Positions 62,068 through 64,000 of a stretch of DNA of 64,000 nucleotides are shown in pieces (positions within the stretch are counted from its first letter, which is position 1; each line of letters starts with the position of its first letter). This stretch comes from Littorina saxatilis (Eukaryota > Mollusca > Gastropoda > Littorinimorpha > Littorinidae). The notes beneath the pieces are model-generated. The model worked only from the letters and a program-made list of their open reading frames with translations, was not told the DNA's origin and made no database searches. Position numbers and translations under genes: made by a program. The stretch lies in NCBI RefSeq assembly GCF_037325665.1, contig NC_090255.1:21950827-22014826 (forward strand), given 5' to 3'.

Positions 62068-62116
62068 GTGAGTCACTCATCACTTTGCAATATATCATTT
62101 CATTTCTTACTAGACC

Positions 62117-62570
62117 GACGCTGTGGCCTAGTGGATAAGACAATCGGCCTCCTAATCGGAAGGTCGTGAGTTCAAATCCCGGCGCCACCTGTTGGGTTAA
62201 GGGTGGAGATTTTTCCGATCTCAAAGGTCTGCACATAAGTTGACCTGGGAGATCGGAAAAATCTCCGCTCTTAACCCACCAGGCGGAAGCAACCGGGATT
62301 CGAACTCACAATTTTTCCGATCTCCCAGGTCAACTTATGTGCAGACCTGCTAGTGCCTTAACCCCCTTCGTGTGTAGACGCAAGCACAAGATCAAGTGCG
62401 GACAGAAAAGATCCTGTAATCCATGTCAGAGTTCAGTGAGTAATAGAAACGCGAAAATACCTAGCATGTTTCCCCCGATAGCGGCGTATGGCTGCCTGAA
62501 TTGCGGGGTAAAAACGGTCATACACGTAAAAGCTGTGGGAGTTTCAGCCCATGATTGAAACAAACAAACA
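62117..62570 (+). mobile_element. Composite type-1 SINE with internal inverted duplication
   Basis: tRNA-like head (GGCCTAGTGGATAAGACAAT, GAGTTCAAATCCCGGC), then TTAAGGGTGGAGATTTTTCC, then the same region reversed (GGAAAAATCTCCGCTCTTAA), then the body again and the conserved tail (TGCGGGGTAAAAACGGTCAT). It looks like two SINE pieces joined head to head. Confidence 0.75.
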
Positions 62571-62689
62571 TCCCATTGCTGGGGAACTTGGGTAGCTTCC
62601 TCGCAGTGGAAAGCGTGCCATTGTGAGGTGCCATTCATGGAATAACCCTCCCCCTAAAAGAGGGTTTTAGGTCAGAATTTCAAGATTCT

Positions 62690-64000
62690 TCTTCTTCTTC
62701 TTGGCGTTCGCAGAGGTTACACAATCAGTCCAGCACTGGTGATAAATGTTGTCGTTTTCTCCAACTCCTGTCGACTGCCGTATAGTTTGGTCTGCAAGGG
62801 AGTTGGTGACGGCCACACTTCTTTTCGTTCCTCATCTAGTAAGGGACATCGCTGTAAGATGTGTTCCGCTGTTTGGTCTTCTTGACCGCAGGCACAGGTT
62901 GGTGATGGCGCCAGCTTGAACTTTCGGTTCATGTGAGCATTGAGCCTGTTGTGGCCAGTACGCAGCCTGATGAGGTTGACTTGCTGCTCTCTGGACATTG
63001 TGTGGTAGTCATCTCTGTTTGTCCTTGGCCTCATCAATGCCTTGATGATTGTCTTCTGCTCACTAAAGCTGACACTGTTTTCAGGTTGGTCTTCCACGGC
63101 TCCTTCTTTCGCCAGCTCATCTGCCCTTTCATTTCCTGGTATCCCACAGTGTGCTGGTATCCACTGGAGGACAACTCTTCTGGTTTGTCTGACCATCTGT
63201 AATGCTTTGGCCAGCTGTGGGAGTTTGTCGTTCTCTGGGGCCTGAAGGACTGAAAGGGCATCCGAGAGGAAGACAACTTGGTAGCAAGGGTCTGCGGAGT
63301 CCTGAACCAAGGAGGCGGCCTGCATGAGAGCTTCTGCTTCTGCTTTATAGTTTGTGCAGTGTTTGCCAGTGGCAACGCTGGATGTAGCTGTATGTCCCCC
63401 AGGGAACTGGATGAGAATGCCTGCACCTCCATTGAGCACGGCGTTAGTTGCTGATCCATCGGTGTATACATGGATCCACGCCTCTTTTGAGTACAGTTCG
63501 TCGATCAGGGCTAAGGTGAGTGCCTGTCGAGCTGTGTCATTCTGATCTTCTCCTGAGGTAACATGTGGAACACTGGTGCAGATCTGGATGCCTGGTTTCT
63601 CTGTTGCCTTGGGGGTTTCCTCTTCTTCTTGAGTCAGAGGTAGAGTGTTCTGTGGGAGGACTTCCCTGTACTGTCGAGAAAGTCTCTTGCTCTCGTGTAC
63701 AAAACTGCTCCGTTTGAGCCGGTTCTTGGTGAGGTTGCTCAGTCTGTGCTTCATGGGGTGGTCGGGTAGGCACTTGAGCTTCTCGGCCTGTACCATAGTC
63801 TTGGCTTCTCTTCTCTGACAGAGGGGTTGGATGGCGGTAAGCTTCTCCATTTCCTTGATGGGCGTGGATTTCATTGCACCAGTGATGAGTCGGAGGGCCT
63901 GGTTTTGCACACGGTCAAGGGTCTGCAGGTTTGTCTTGGCTGAGGTTGACCACGCTGTGGAGCCGTACTCGAGGTGGGGTCTGATTGTTCCCTGGTATAC
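62690..64000 (-). pseudogene. LINE ORF2 3' end: RT thumb and RNase H domain, 5' part outside window
   Basis: The minus-strand frame is open from the right edge to 62,717. It begins with the end of the reverse transcriptase (PHLEYGSTAWST, NQALRLITGAMKSTP), then a linker, then an RNase H1 domain: VYTDGSA (first Asp), NYKAEAEALM (Glu), FLSDALSVLQA (Asp) and WIPAHCGIPGNERADELAKE (His and last Asp), so all catalytic residues appear present. A CACGQED...AEHILQRCP zinc-like tail follows. The 3' tail is (AAG)n at 62,688-62,702. RNase H-bearing LINE clades include I, Loa, Outcast and Ingi; the clade is not decided. This copy may be intact as far as seen. Confidence 0.9.

Noticed and set aside
1-64000. 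Retrovirus, LTR element or Polinton remains
   Set aside because: I looked for protease, integrase, gag, envelope or capsid motifs and for paired long terminal repeats and recognised none. The only reverse-transcriptase and RNase H parts seen belong to LINEs.

Overview
The window looks like nuclear DNA of a mollusc, most likely a marine gastropod. This is inferred from GT-AG introns full of short interspersed repeats, tRNA-headed SINEs, long microsatellites and several repeat families I associate with gastropod genomes. No sequence search was run. There are three host genes that I can support, no functional RNA gene, no CRISPR array, and no retrovirus, LTR element or Polinton that I can recognise.

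Left part (1-14,900): two single-exon rhodopsin-class GPCR genes lie head to head, one on the minus strand (592-2088) and one on the plus strand (8019-9818). They share unusual TM1, TM6 and TM7 wording and are probably paralogues. The third cytoplasmic loop of the minus-strand receptor contains a translated 18-bp minisatellite. Around them are repeats: a Helentron-like element cut by the window edge, a large fold-back element, a LINE fragment, two terminal-inverted-repeat elements and microsatellites.

Right part (15,100-62,067 and beyond): one 47-kb gene for a TDRD7-like germ-granule protein. I rebuilt 24 coding exons whose splice phases all agree, giving about 1,076 residues with the 3' end outside the window. 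The domain order is N-terminal LOTUS/OST-HTH, a low-complexity linker, a second LOTUS and three Tudor modules. TDRD7 proteins act in nuage, in piRNA-linked transposon control and in mRNA regulation.

The introns are packed with mobile DNA: a recurrent TA-flanked element with ends CAGTGGAACCCC, several of whose copies sit next to exons; tRNA-derived SINEs; piggyBac-type deletion derivatives with TTAA targets; a pogo/Tigger-type element with a transposase tail; a 7-bp-target-duplication element; and four families sharing a Helentron-like end structure. In two introns the 3' splice-site region itself has been amplified: a 17-unit array before exon 15, and two decayed copies of the start of exon 3.

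Right edge (62,690-64,000): the 3' part of a LINE with an RNase H domain, on the minus strand, running off the window.
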